Source of the DNA: Odontesthes bonariensis
Lineage: Eukaryota > Chordata > Actinopteri > Atheriniformes > Atherinopsidae
Direction of reading: 5' to 3'
Assembly (NCBI RefSeq): GCF_027942865.1
Contig: NC_134509.1
Span: 22,306,697-22,370,696, forward strand
DNA: 64,000 nt
Shown here: in pieces, positions 1-12,600 of the stretch
Numbering within the stretch: position 1 is the stretch's first letter
Layout of the letters: each line of letters begins with the position of its first letter
Translations under genes and position numbers: made by a program
Notes under the pieces: model-generated
Database searches by the model: none
What the model saw: the letters and a program-made list of their open reading frames with translations, nothing else
What the model was told of the DNA's origin: nothing

Positions 1-228
1 GGGTAAGTTTCTCTGGTGGAAGGGGTGCTGATTTAAGAGGGTGGTTAAATTGATAAAGTGGAGGAGACATAGCAAACAGTTTCCAAGTAACCGCTTGAAT
101 CACAGTGCGAACTTGCTTTCTTCCGCATTTAATGACATGACCAAAACATATGGATGAATATGTCTATGTACTATGTACATTTAAAACACATATTAGAGCT
201 GTTGGGGCATGTTTTCTGGAGGCTAAAG

Positions 229-550
229 GGTATACAGACGATCCTACTAAAAGATAAGCAGGTATACAGTCGGTCCTACTAAAAAATAAGCAGACATATA
301 GTAGGTCCTGCTAAAAAATAAGCAGGGATATAGTAGGTCGTACTAAAAAATAAGCAGGTATATAGTCGGTCGTACTAAAAAATAAGCAGGTATATAGTCG
401 GTCCTACTAAAAAATAAGCAGGTATATAGTCGGTCCTACTAAAAAATAAGCAGGTATATAGTAGCTCGTACTAAAAAATAAGCAGGTATATAGTCGGTCC
501 TACTAAAAAATAAGCAGGTATATGGTAGCTCGTACTAAAAAATAAGCAGG
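229..550. repeat. 32-bp minisatellite, about 10 copies
   Basis: A 32-bp unit repeats head to tail about ten times. Its core reads GTCCTACTAAAAAATAAGCA, preceded by GTATATAGTCG. Copies differ by a few substitutions (GTCGG/GTAGG, CCTACT/CGTACT). It lies upstream of the C-type lectin exons, most likely in an intron of that gene. Confidence 0.9.
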
Positions 551-846
551 TTGTTGTGTTCCCACGATAGCTTAAGAGCCATAATCACATTAAGAAGTTG
601 GAGGGTTGGTTTGTCGAACATCTGGCATTATGGTTCAGGAAACTTTAATCCAAGAAATGCAAAATGTCATAACTGCCGTTCCATAGTTCCATTACAAACT
701 AAACTAAACTAAAGAGACAAACTGCTACCTGAAAATATTTTCACCACGTACAGTTCTCCTGCTTTATGAGAATCACTTATTTCAATTTAAACCTTGTGTA
801 GAGAAAAAAAAACACTCCAATAACTCATATCTCTCTTTCCTCATAG

Positions 847-1207
847 ACCTTCATCAACAGCTTGTACAGCAGTGACAAAGAAGTCTGGATTGGGCTGACT
901 GATGGAGGAATAGAAGGGCGATGGAGATGGGTGGATGGGACACCACTGACCTTAACGTAGGAAGCTAAACACATGTCTCTCCTTATGACAAAAATCTGCA
1001 ATATTGATTACACCAAAGAGATGAACAGTATTTTCTTCTGATCATGAGGACTGTGCTTTTCTCTTCAGATTCTGGGCTAAAGGTCAGCCCAACAGCCATC
1101 ATGGGAGGGACCAGGACTGTGTGGAGTTCTGGCACCGTTCCAAAGGGAGCGGCGACTGGAATGATGAGAGCTGTACCATCGTGCAAAACTGGATCTGTGA
1201 GATATAG
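847..1207 (+). CDS. C-type lectin-like protein, last two exons (5' part outside window)
   Basis: Two exons encode the C-terminal half of a C-type lectin domain. Exon 847-956 follows CTTTCCTCATAG, reads FINSLYSSDKEVWIGLTDGG and on to RWRWVDGTPL, and ends at the donor AAC|GTAGGA. Exon 1069-1207 follows CTCTTCAG, starts FWAKGQPN, continues DCVEFWH...GDWNDESC and WICEI, and stops at 1205-1207. The join is in frame (AC|A = Thr). Landmarks of the fold are WIGL, the QPN tripeptide at the EPN/QPD sugar-binding position, WND (a calcium ligand) and the paired cysteines. In this family QPN with WND usually means a calcium site is kept, but sugar preference cannot be read off. Fish CD209-like and CLEC4-like receptors, usually type II membrane proteins, look like this. 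The start, membrane segment and first CTLD exon are not in the window; GGGTAAG at position 1 may be the preceding donor. Subfamily is uncertain. Confidence 0.85.
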
Positions 1208-1247
1208 CTTTGCTGCGCGAAGAGGAGTAAAGTTTTGGCAGAGTTCC

Positions 1248-1253
1248 AATAAA
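1248..1253 (+). promoter_or_regulatory. Polyadenylation signal AATAAA of the lectin gene
   Basis: AATAAA lies 41 bases after the lectin stop codon, where a short 3' UTR would end. Confidence 0.6.
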
Positions 1254-4200
1254 AACCATCTACTGTAAGGATATTACAAAAAGACATATTTGGGATTTCT
1301 TTTTTGGAACTGGAATTAATAGCAAAATTAGACGCAAAAACACAACTGAAGCCTGAGATGCACTATTTTGTGATGAGTAATATTTTGAAAATCAAATTTG
1401 GCAGACAGCTGATGGCGGAGCACACGCAGATGATGCAGGTTGCTTTAAGCTCAGAGATTTTCATAAATATCTGTAAATGTTGTAGAAACAACTCTGTCTC
1501 TGATGATTTTAACACTGTACAGTTTGCAGAATGTATTCATATGTTGGATTATGTCAAACTAATTTGTTTTCTTGATTACGTGATATTTTTTAAAAATCAT
1601 TATTGTTAGATTAAACAGGTTGTTTTGTATTTGTTCATCACTGCTATCTGGTTAGTGTTGAATAGATAGAACACATTGGAAATATTAATATGACTAAACC
1701 CATTTACTTAAATAAAACAACTTGCACTACAAGTGTAATAAATGATATAAAGATTGATTTTCTGTGATAGATGCCTGCAGCAGCTGAGGCTACCAGGCCT
1801 CCTCCTCCCAAACCACAGGGTCCCTCTTACACTGTGAGAGTAATCTCTCATGCATATCATTGGTCTCTCCTGGGTTTTCTTTCCTTTGAAACATGTATCC
1901 CCATATCCCATTTTGTACCCTTGACCACAACTTTCTATTTTTATTGTGGAGGACTTGCGGCTCAACTTGGATCATCCAACATGGCTGAGTCTATGCAAAC
2001 ATACACCAATAAGCCAAAACATTAAAACTACTGATAGGTAAAGTAAGTATTACAGCTCATTTTGTTACAGTCCAGCTCTGCTGGGTAAACCTGCATGTAG
2101 GTTACATGGATTTTAACTTGTCACTTAGCAAAACATTTTTTCAGAGCAGTCATGGACCAACCTTCTCACACACACCTTCAGTACATACTTCTGCACACTT
2201 CCCACTAATAAAAGGTTTCCATTTTACAGAAATAATCTGGAATTTACTACGTGTGGAGAGCTGAAAAAGTGCCTCGTTGATTTGTGTTATCTCTCCTACA
2301 GCATCAGACACTTTATTATACCTCTTCAAAGGAGAGGAGACAATGCTGTCAAACAGTTATTTATAGTATTAACATACAAACCATCAAACCGTGCACTAAT
2401 AATGTTTATCTTCCATAAATTTAACAATTGATTCAGTCGTACCTACTGGGATTAAAGTCATTGGCCATTGGAGTGAATGGAAGACACCAGTCTTAATCTG
2501 ATAGCCTGGTTGTTTCACGTTTGTAAAAAGTAGGCTATTTTCCTTCTTATGTCACATCAAACTTTGGAGATGACGTGGTGCTTTTCATTGGATTGTCCAA
2601 TTGTATAGCCTTTGTGAAACAACAGTGTAAAATATGCAGGCAGCAAAGCATCTAAGATGACTTTAGCAGTACATCTTCAGACTCAGTGTGGCAGTATCAC
2701 ATCAACATGTGTTTCTTTGTAGGCCCGCATGGACAACTTTCATAATATCTTTCTGTGTCCTGATGAAGTTTTCCAAATGTAAGAAAAGTCTATGAACTTA
2801 ATTGGAGTGGAGTTTAACTACGTGTAAGATGAAGTTCAGAACAGTGCAAATAGAAAGATTGTTAAGTATGGTGTATACACCGACTATAAGTCGACAGAGA
2901 GCTGTGCCATCCAAGAGCATCCAAATCATTCTTCTGCTGAGTTTGACCATGAGAGCCCACTAGAGGGAGATCATCCCACACTTTTCCCAAAGCTTAATAA
3001 TGAACATCCATAAAACAAACAAACACGCTATTTAGCATGTGCTGGTGCCCCCTTTGCCCATCACATACACCACATTATTATCCCTGTTTCTAACGGTAAT
3101 GCTTTCTAAGAGCAGTAATGGAGTCCCATTCATACTGTTTGAAAGGGTGGTTTTGGTGATACAGGAAGTTATTCATTACATCAAAATTTTACATGCACTG
3201 CACTTCGAACGAAGAGGATACTCATCTACAACATTAAAGATTAAAAGAGTGTTACATAAGGTTGATTCTATCACGGCTGGTTCTCTTCTATCATTTGGCT
3301 TGGTACTTACAAAGGCAGATATGCTATTTAGACCTCTCCAGGACTGCCTTTGCCTTTGTTGGAGCATGTTTTCACACATCTTGTGTTTTGTTTTTTATTA
3401 TATGCACTCAATAGGGTCTTGTGGGTAGTTTTTTCTTGTTTCTATTCAAAAAAAGATTTCATATGTCATATTTGCTATTAAGAGGTTTACCATATGAATA
3501 AGAAAACAGACATGCATACACAGACATAAGCATGTAACAGCAGGGGCCGGATACATATAACTGTGTCGATTCATTATTAAAACAGTGTGTATGCCAGATT
3601 TCTAAAGCTGTGTGTTCATATGGGAGTCTCTTATAAATCTCAGTCATCAAGAAACAACATGCATGAGCACAAATCTGATTGTCACACATTTTTAGACATG
3701 AATGGCTGCAGACACTCCTAGTTTGTTATTCTCAGTTCAAGACGATGTTTGCATCACAACTAAACAAAGGGAGGACCGACAACTCCTATTTTATATGCTA
3801 AACACAGCCTGTAACAGTGTGAGTGGAGATGATCAGCAGGAGGACTCAGATGTACAGATGGATCATGGTATGTTTGCTGCTTTCTTAAAACTGCCCTGAG
3901 GGAAGCCTATGTGCCAGAAAATTCAAACAATCTCTAAATATTTGTTTTCTTTTTTCAAGTGTCACTAGAGAGGTTTTGAATGAGTTAAATGTGATGAAAG
4001 GCTGCAGTTATTCATAGCATCCACATTTTACTGTAAAAATGTATGAAAAAGTGTGTGTGAGAACTGACAATGAGACAAAAAATGCGACGATTCAGTGAAA
4101 ACTGTTTTTTGTTTTACGGTAAATGATGTGACCTCCTCTGCTTCCACCTCATATCAGCGTTACTTTGCTTTAAAAAACATAGGTACACATGGTTTGAAGA

Positions 4201-6676
4201 ATGTCTGAGGTGAGCACACTCTCACTGCACATTATATATTTAGAATTTAGAAGGGCAGGAAAGGCATGGCTACACATGGTTTTTGTTTGCACTGATTGTT
4301 TATGCTTTTGTCTCCTGATTCCTCTACAGTGTTGATTGTTGATCCAACAAGTATGACTTATAAAAGATTTACATGATTACAGAGTATTAACTGCCAGGAG
4401 TTTACAAAAATGCAACTAACTCTCTGACGATCGTGGTTGCCTTGTTAATGAAGATTGATACTTGCAATAATTTTATACAAAGATACACATGGTTAATTGT
4501 TTATTTACACAAATACTGTCACTTAAAAAAACTAAAGTGCATTGCGTTTTCACTCTTTAAGGTCTTTCATTTCGGGATGCAGAAGCAGCGAGTAAAAGTG
4601 CTGATAAGGGATCATTTCTACAGTGTTAATTGTGTTGAAATTTGACAGTTGCTTCTAAATTGAGTCTGATTTGTCATGTCAGGGCAGATAAGCTTTCTGT
4701 ATGTTACAAAAACATTGGGAATATTTTTGCTTTACTTTTTTCTTTAAGAAAATGAATACCACATGCTACATTTCTTGCTTGCATAACTCTTTTTTTTTTT
4801 AAAAACACTTTGTCTTTATTTGCTTTCTACACATGGAATGGATGGACTCCGACTGTGACGGTCAGCCTTGGCTGTAATAGTCATCCCACATGGGCGGAAA
4901 TAAGCAAACTGTGTCTCTGTGTGTGTTTCTGTTTTATACATTTGTCTGCCTTTCCTGAATCTCTACTACTCCACCCACTCGTGCAGGTAGGAGGTGAGTT
5001 CTTGGTTTTACCACATTGCTGTGTGGGAGCAGCTCCATGTGCACTCATCAACTCTCAGAAAGGTAGAATATAAGTCTGAGAGTCTCCAGCTCACATACTT
5101 GTAATGTATTTGTATATACTGACGCACACAATGTGAATGATATAGCTTTTGTGCAATGGGGCATAAATGCATGAGATCACAACCTGGAAATGATCAGGGA
5201 GATTTAGGATAATAATAATACAGCTTGTGAGCTGTGCTCCACAGTGTGACCTTCACCCCACTGAACATTTATGAAGACACTTGAGAACAGAGACACCCAA
5301 AATAAATAAAAGCTCTCCGGAACACTATTAGATGAACTTTAACCTTGAACATTAAGTTAGAAACAATACAAAGCAAAATAGAAAGATGTAATGCTGGAAT
5401 AAGGCTGATTCTTATTCTTATGCTCTCCCACATACCTTAATTGAAATCATTCAAAGTTATTTATCAAGAAGTGTGCACAAAAAAAGTGTGAAAAGTTCCA
5501 ATGTTATTGTCATTTTATCATCTGTGCAACTTGGACACATGCACACGTATGTTAGATTTAAAAAACAAACCCTGACAGTAATAGCACTGATGGCATGCTG
5601 TGATGCACCTTGCTCTGTGAAATCCCAGCCTCCAGCAGGCACGCTATCTAGTTTCATATCGCACATATGAGGGAGAGGCCTGTAACTTTGCCAATGGGAT
5701 TCTTAAATGATTTTATACAATCCAAAGTCCACTCTTTCTTTCTCCTTCTATCTAACTCTCCCACATACAACTCAGCTCACTCAGCGGGAGCTGTCTGACT
5801 CCAGGAGGGAGTTTCTGGTCGGTAAGTTTTTACTCCACATGTAAGATCTCTTCCGACAACATTTGAGATTACCAAAACGTCTGACAAAGCGGTGATATTG
5901 ATGTAAAATTGTAGAAGAAAAATGTACATTCTGAAAGGACTCATCTTAGCACAAGAGTTGTAGCTTCATTGTTTCAATATTCCAAGCGAGGTTAAGTTTA
6001 TCTTAGTGTAAAAATATGCAAAAGATGTTTTCAGGAATCTGTTTTCTCAATAATTTGCTCAAAATGACTGAATAGGTGGAGGTGAGGCTGGAAGACCATG
6101 AAACATTCAGGGGAACTACTCTGAGGTATGATTTCTCTGATAGAGGGATGAATAGAATCAGTTAAACATCACACAAACTGGAAGTGAACATCACATCTTA
6201 CACAAAAGCTTAAGAATGAAAAAAAATGATGGATTCTGTAACAGCAGGACAATCCTAAACTCACATAAAGATAAAAAAACAGATAAAAAAAAGCACAAGC
6301 TGAATATCTTTCTATTAAAAAATAATTCTCCAACCTGAATATCATAGAAAAACTGTTGATCTCAAAAGAAGAGTGCATTCACAGAAGACTTTCATTCATT
6401 TGAATGAGCTGGTGCACAATTGAACTTCAATGCCCCCTGATAAACTTTACAACGTTGTATGCTGTAATATGCGGGAACATAATTCACTGCTTTATTACAG
6501 CCCTGCGTCAAGTTAATTAGATATCACCTCTGAGTCTTTACATCACTCATTATAATTCTAGGATTCTAGATTGTTGTTACATCTGCAGGGTGGTGATTAT
6601 CTCTAATAACTCAGCACCTGAATGACCCAAAGCTGGATGGTGTAAGGTTTATCTGAGACATCAGTCAAAAGGAATT
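1254..6676. other. Intergenic stretch, no gene recognised
   Basis: AT-rich sequence between the lectin and the GTPase gene. I found no exon with convincing homology and no clear transposon ends. Short open frames here (for example 3039-3428 and 3702-3899) resemble no family. The promoter and any 5' untranslated exon of the GTPase gene should lie in the last kilobase or so. Confidence 0.5.
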
Positions 6677-9600
6677 ATGGATCTTTTGAAAGACGAAACT
6701 GAAAAGTAAGAGCCAAAAACTTACTACTATAACTATAACTGCTCTTTTGTTAATCTCTTCAACTGGTTGTTTAGCTATTAATTTGTTCTTCACATTTCAA
6801 AGTCAAAGTCAATTTGGTGCATTGTCAGATAATGATTTTACTCTTCATACTCTGCAGGGTGAATGTAAAGAATATCGTGTCTAAATTCCTCCACAATGAA
6901 TCATCGGGGAGCTCTGCTGGCTCAAAGGAGAAGGACACAGAGTAGGACGAGTTTTAAAATGTTTTTTAAATCATTTTGGGACCGAGAAATTAAAGTATAT
7001 GGTGAAATTTGTGTGGCAAGGTTTTATTCACATAATGTTTTCAGATTGAAAATACCAAAGTCCGGTGGATCTTTGAGTGCGAGGTCTGAATCGTCTATTG
7101 AGCATCCTTTGGCTTTTAAAGGCACACGGTAAGATATCAGAAACTCACACACACACATTCATAAAATAATCTAGAGGAATAGTTTCACATTTTCCAAGAG
7201 TAAGATAAGATGTTTGTCACTAAACATGGTCGCCAGTTAGCCATATATATATTGAATTAACATAAATGTAATAGAAAGCTTATATTGTTTTATGGTGAAG
7301 GCAGCAGGTTCAATATGTTCTTACATTTAATGTAATGTTACCCTTAGATAGAGTGATTAAAATCATCTAAAGTCTCCCATTGAACACCATGTGGATTAAC
7401 TGTGGTCCACATGCTCTGCCTAGACACCAACCTATGCTTAATCTTATTGTAAATGCCCAGCTGAAGACGTAAACTGTGGTTTAATGTGGTTTAATGACAT
7501 TTCATTTTTAAGTTGTATGAAACGAGACTGAAAGTTGTTTTTAAGTGTCAACAAATGACCAGGACGAAAAGAGTTTCCATCATTTCAAATAACAGGGCTG
7601 AAAAACTGCATGGACAAGAAAATGACTAATTCTGTGTGCAAACAGATATATGTTTAATTAAAATGATAAAACCACTTTCAGACTGAAGACATTATCGTCC
7701 TGTGGATCTTTGAGTGCGAGGTCTGAATCGTCTATTGAGCATCCTTTGGCTTTTAAAGGCACACGGTAAGATAGCATCCAGGCAGTTAAGGGCACACTTG
7801 AAAGCCATTTTTATAGATGACATCACCATATTCAAACAGAGGGAGTATGGTATATATACATATAGTCTTGTTTCAGTCTAGTTTCAGTCAGCCCTTTAAA
7901 TCATGTGCTTTTAGTTTTTCCAGTAAAAAACTGTGGTCCACATACTCTGCCTAGACACCCACCTGTGCTTAATCTTATTGTAAATGCCCAGCTGAAGACG
8001 CAAACTGTGGTTTAATGTGGTTTAATGAAATTTGGTCTGTTTTTAAGTGCCAGCAAATGACCAGGACGAAAAGAGTTTCCATCATTTCAAATAACAGGGC
8101 TGAAAAACTGCATGGACAAGAAAAAGACTAAATTTGTGTGTCAGATACATATTTGATTAAAATGATAAAACCACTTTCAGACTGAAGACATTATCGTCCT
8201 GTGGATCTTTGAGTGCCAGGTCTGAATCGTCTATTGAGCATCCTTTGGCTTTTAAAGGCACACCGTAAGATATCAGAAACTCACACACACACATGCATGA
8301 AATAATTCAGAGGAATAGTTTCACATTTTCCAAGAGTAAGATAAGATGTTTGACACTGTCATTGTGTCTGTACACTTAACATGGTCGCCAGTTAGCCATA
8401 TATATATTGAATTAACATAAATGTAATTGAAAGCTTATATTGTTTTATGGTGAAGGCAGCAGGTTCAATATGTTCTGACATTTAATGTAACGTTACCCTT
8501 AGATAGAGTGATTAAAATCATCTAAAGTCTCCCATTGAACTCCATGTGGATTAACTGTGGTCCACATACTCTGCCTAGACACCAACCTATGCTTAATCTT
8601 ATTGTAAATGCCCAGCTGAAGACGTAAACTGTGGTTTAATGTGGTTTAATGACATTTGGGCTGGTTTTTAAGTCTTCTGAAACAAGACGTTTTTAAGTGC
8701 CAACAAATGACCAGGAAGAAAAGAGTTTCCATCATTTCAAATAACAGGGCTGAAAAACTGTATGGACAAGAAAATGACTAAATCTGTGTGTCAAACAGAT
8801 ACATATTTGATTAAAATGATAAAACCACTTTCAGACTGAAGACATCATCGTCCAGTGGATCATTGTGTGTGAGGTCTGAATCGTCGATTGAGCATCCTTT
8901 GGCTTTTAAAGGCACATGGTAAGATATCAGAAACTCACACACACACATTCATGAAATAATTCAGAGGAATAGTTTCTCGGACACTGTCATCATGTCCGTA
9001 CGCCATAAATGCAAATATTCTCTCAATTTTCTGTTCACATGCTTTATTTTACATGATGATACGAATGACTGAAAAATACAAGAGAGGTCATAAAATGCAT
9101 GTGCCGAATGGCTCTTGGACACCCCTACCTCTAACTTTTACAGGATATCAGCTATTTTTAGTCCATTAAACATCTAAATAGAAACAAAAATTTAAGGCCA
9201 CCTGTTTGTTTTTCATACAGACATAATTTGGAGTATTGACCTGTTTCAAATCTAAGAGTGAAACACAAGACAATATTTCATAGCTAATCTTCACACACAC
9301 ACATTCTTTTGACGTATATTGACATTTATGATAATCGAGCGCTCATATTGTTTCAGGGCGAAGGCAGCAGCTTTGATATTTTCTGGTTCTCAGACGGAGA
9401 CATCAGCAAAGGACATCCCACTTGACATAAAAAAGCAGTAAGATGGGATATTGAATCCATTTACACTTTAATGTAACCCTTATATAGAGTAATTAATAGA
9501 ATCTAAATTCTCCTCTAAACTCCATGTGGATTAACGTATGTTTAATGTGTGGAATATTATTGGCGTATTCAATAATCATGTTAACCCTTTAAATCACGTG

Positions 9601-12600
9601 TTTCCAGTGAAAAACTGTGGTCCACATACTTACACATGTACATAGATTTCAGCCTTAAATCACAACAAAAGGACAAGTCCTGAATGCAGTGTTGTTGTTT
9701 TTTTTCCTTTGTCCATGTTTCAGCCATCAACCAAGTTTAATGACATTAAAATGGTCATTTTCATGTAGTCTTGCTTTAAAGAATTACATCACGAGTAAAA
9801 TCCCAAAGATACAAGAGAGGTCATAAAAACATGTGCCAAAGGGCTCATAAAGCTGATGTTTTAGTTCGATAGGTGTGATTACACAAATATTTATTAAGAT
9901 TGTTAAATGAATTTCAGATTGAAGCCAGCGTGGTCAAAATCCAGTGGATCATTGTGTGCGAGGTCTGAATCATCTATTGAACATCCTTTGGCATTCAAAG
10001 GCACACGGTAAGATACTTCTCAAAGAAATTCAGAGCTTTCACATTTTATTTTCAGACTTAGAATGAAAAAGCTTGTCAATGTGAAACAGGGTGGATACCG
10101 TTAGTCCTGTTGCCTTCTTGTAAGATCATATTCTTTTGCTGAGAAGTGACTTTTTTCCCAGTGAAAAGGAGCTGTCTTGTTCAACACACCAAGGCCTTCA
10201 AGGGACGCCCGTCTGAAACACAGTTTTCAGCATAAAAAAAGCAGGCAGTTCCAATGAGATACCTCTTGTTTAATTTAGTGTATTTCATTTAGATTTGTTT
10301 GATTTATTTTTCCAGTGAAATGTAAGCAATATTAATCCAAAGAGCATTAATCAGGCACCCAGACTTTTATCCTGAACAGATTGACTAAGAATTTACACAG
10401 ACTTAAAACTGAGGTCTATAATCCCTAAAGTAAACCTGTATCAGCCTCTAAGACATTAATCAAACTGCATTTAGGATAAGAAACGGCCAATAATGGTATC
10501 ATTTAGTCATTGCTCTAAATTCTGGTGTAAATGTTTGCTCTTCTGTGTGTTGTACCACCCAATCTGCAACCTCCGAATAGCACTTCAGTGTGTAATCTTG
10601 ACACGCCTGCTGTGTGTGGTAATTGCAAAGCTGTCATGGTTGCTGCTCAAAAAGGTGTTCAGCGAATGATCACTTGATGTTGTCATATTTTCAGACTGGA
10701 GAGACCAGATGACTATTCTCTCTACGAGACTGAGTCAGACCTGTCTTCAAAGGACATTCCTCCTCATTTTGCCAACAAAACGTGAGCCAGACTGTTAAAT
10801 TCATCACAAGTCATCTTCACGTTTATCCCCAGCAGCTCCAATTTTTTCTAAAACTATTCTTGGCTGACGAGTGTTTTCAGAATTTATGCATCTTGGCTTT
10901 TTTTCAACTTTTGTCTTGAAAGTGAAGTATCGTGTGGGATACCCAAATACTGGGGCAGCCATGTGGCCTGTCCTTTGGACACTTCCAGGTGGGTTCTAGC
11001 ATAAAAACACAGTTTGTCAGACATCATGCTGTACTTACCTAATCAACAAGACAATCTGAAAACTCATACACCAGTATATATGGATGTTGTGCTTTGTGTG
11101 TGATGAGTTACAGGTTCATAGCACAATGTCCTCCATCTGGTGCATATCCAGTGCTAAGAACTGATCCCGGAGCCCCTAAAGATGCCACCCGCAGCAGGTG
11201 AAATTCACTCTACTTCAACCAAAATAATATGTAATTGATCTGAAATATCTTGCTGGCACTACAACAGTCAAGCATAGGAAGCAGCACTGTAAAAAAAGTT
11301 ACCATGAGCACATCAGTCAACAACTTGTCACATTACTGTAAAAAAAAAAAAGCTTATTTCTGCTGAAAAATGCAGATTAGTGACATATTCGTGCTTCTTT
11401 ATTGTACTTGTTCTGATGTCATTGTCATTATGAGAGGTTTCAAAAGATGAGCTGAATTGTTTCAGACAGGAGAAACAATAATAAGCAGGACTGCATGCCA
11501 CATTGTTAAAGCTCACACTCAAGTTCAATAGCTCATCTGAAGTAATCTTAGAGGGCAAAAGTGTGATTTAAATGTTTGTAAATGAGGACAAATAGTGGCT
11601 TAATTTACTTCCACATCCAGACAAACTTGGTGTATTTCGAAAAGTGCAATAAGTTTGCACTTTTTAACCTGAAAAATGAGAACCTTGTCAGCTACCTCAT
11701 GTGGCTCCCTTCTTGCTTAATCTTGTAATAGCAGGAACAAAAGATGATCTTCTCTCTTGTTTTGCCTTTCACTCTTAGGTGGGACTATCCAAAGTCCACA
11801 GCCTCGTCTGAAACTTCTGATTATTCATCAGGACATTCAAAAGATTCTCTATACAGTGAGGATCCACCTTCACACGATGACATGTGAGCCCCTTTAAGAA
11901 TGAATAAATCAATAACCGTGTATACTGTTGATGATGCACACGTTGGTGACAAGATGCGACTGCTCAAAATGTTTGATTAACCCATCAGTGTGCAATAAAT
12001 GCCTTTATAGTAAATAAATAGGTAAATTAATTCTGCAACATTTACATGAAGTATTAACTTGTGAAGAAATGATTGAAACACCATTTTATTTTATGATTAA
12101 TATTTCAGGTTATTGGTTCGGAGGTTATTAATTTCTTTCACACTGTTGGGCCATTCCAACCATTGTAGTTTGTAAGTTTATTTAGATTTGAGTTCATTTT
12201 GAGAGCCTCATCAGTCAGCCTTTAATGCTGAGAGCCTCAGTAATATGTATATATTTTATTTATCTTTGTTATTTGGTGATTAATTGCTCCACCTTCTTGT
12301 TCTCTTAACAGACACGATGAGGTGATGTGTGACACTTGTAATCAGACTGCTGCAGTGAAGACCTGCCTGACCTGTAACAATTCCTTTTGCGAGTCTGATG
12401 CCCGGCAGCACCAAAAACTGCTGCCGAGACACATTCTCATAGATTTGAGCCTTGATTTTGAGAGAAGACGCTGCCAACACCTTCAGATGTCTCCGGATTT
12501 CTTTTGTAGGACCGATCTGATGAAGATTTGCAGCATTTGCGTGCAGCGAAATCACAGCGGACATGATGTCATTTCACAGAGGGCACAGCATCAGGTGAAA

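Larger units (their letters stand above)
7045..8918 (+). repeat. Tandem duplication of a ~1.1-kb two-exon block
   Basis: Exons 7045-7128 and 7682-7765 with their introns match exons 8181-8264 and 8835-8918 with theirs. Intron sequence is nearly unchanged between copies (for example CTCCCATTGAAC, ATGTGGATTAACTGTGGTCC, the CA-rich start after the donor). All four exons are exactly 84 nt, phase 2 to phase 2, and encode variants of one 28-residue unit. The exon at 9918-10007 is a more diverged member (90 nt). Because each exon is a multiple of three in the same phase, copies can be gained or skipped without breaking the frame. Confidence 0.85.

Noticed and set aside
3039..3428. 129-codon open frame
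   Set aside because: No recognised domain, no splice signals in a supportive place, composition like the AT-rich surroundings.
5752..5821. Possible 5' untranslated exon ending TCG|GTAAGTTT before the GTPase gene
   Set aside because: Only the donor is good; no acceptor pairing, promoter or conservation evidence could be seen.
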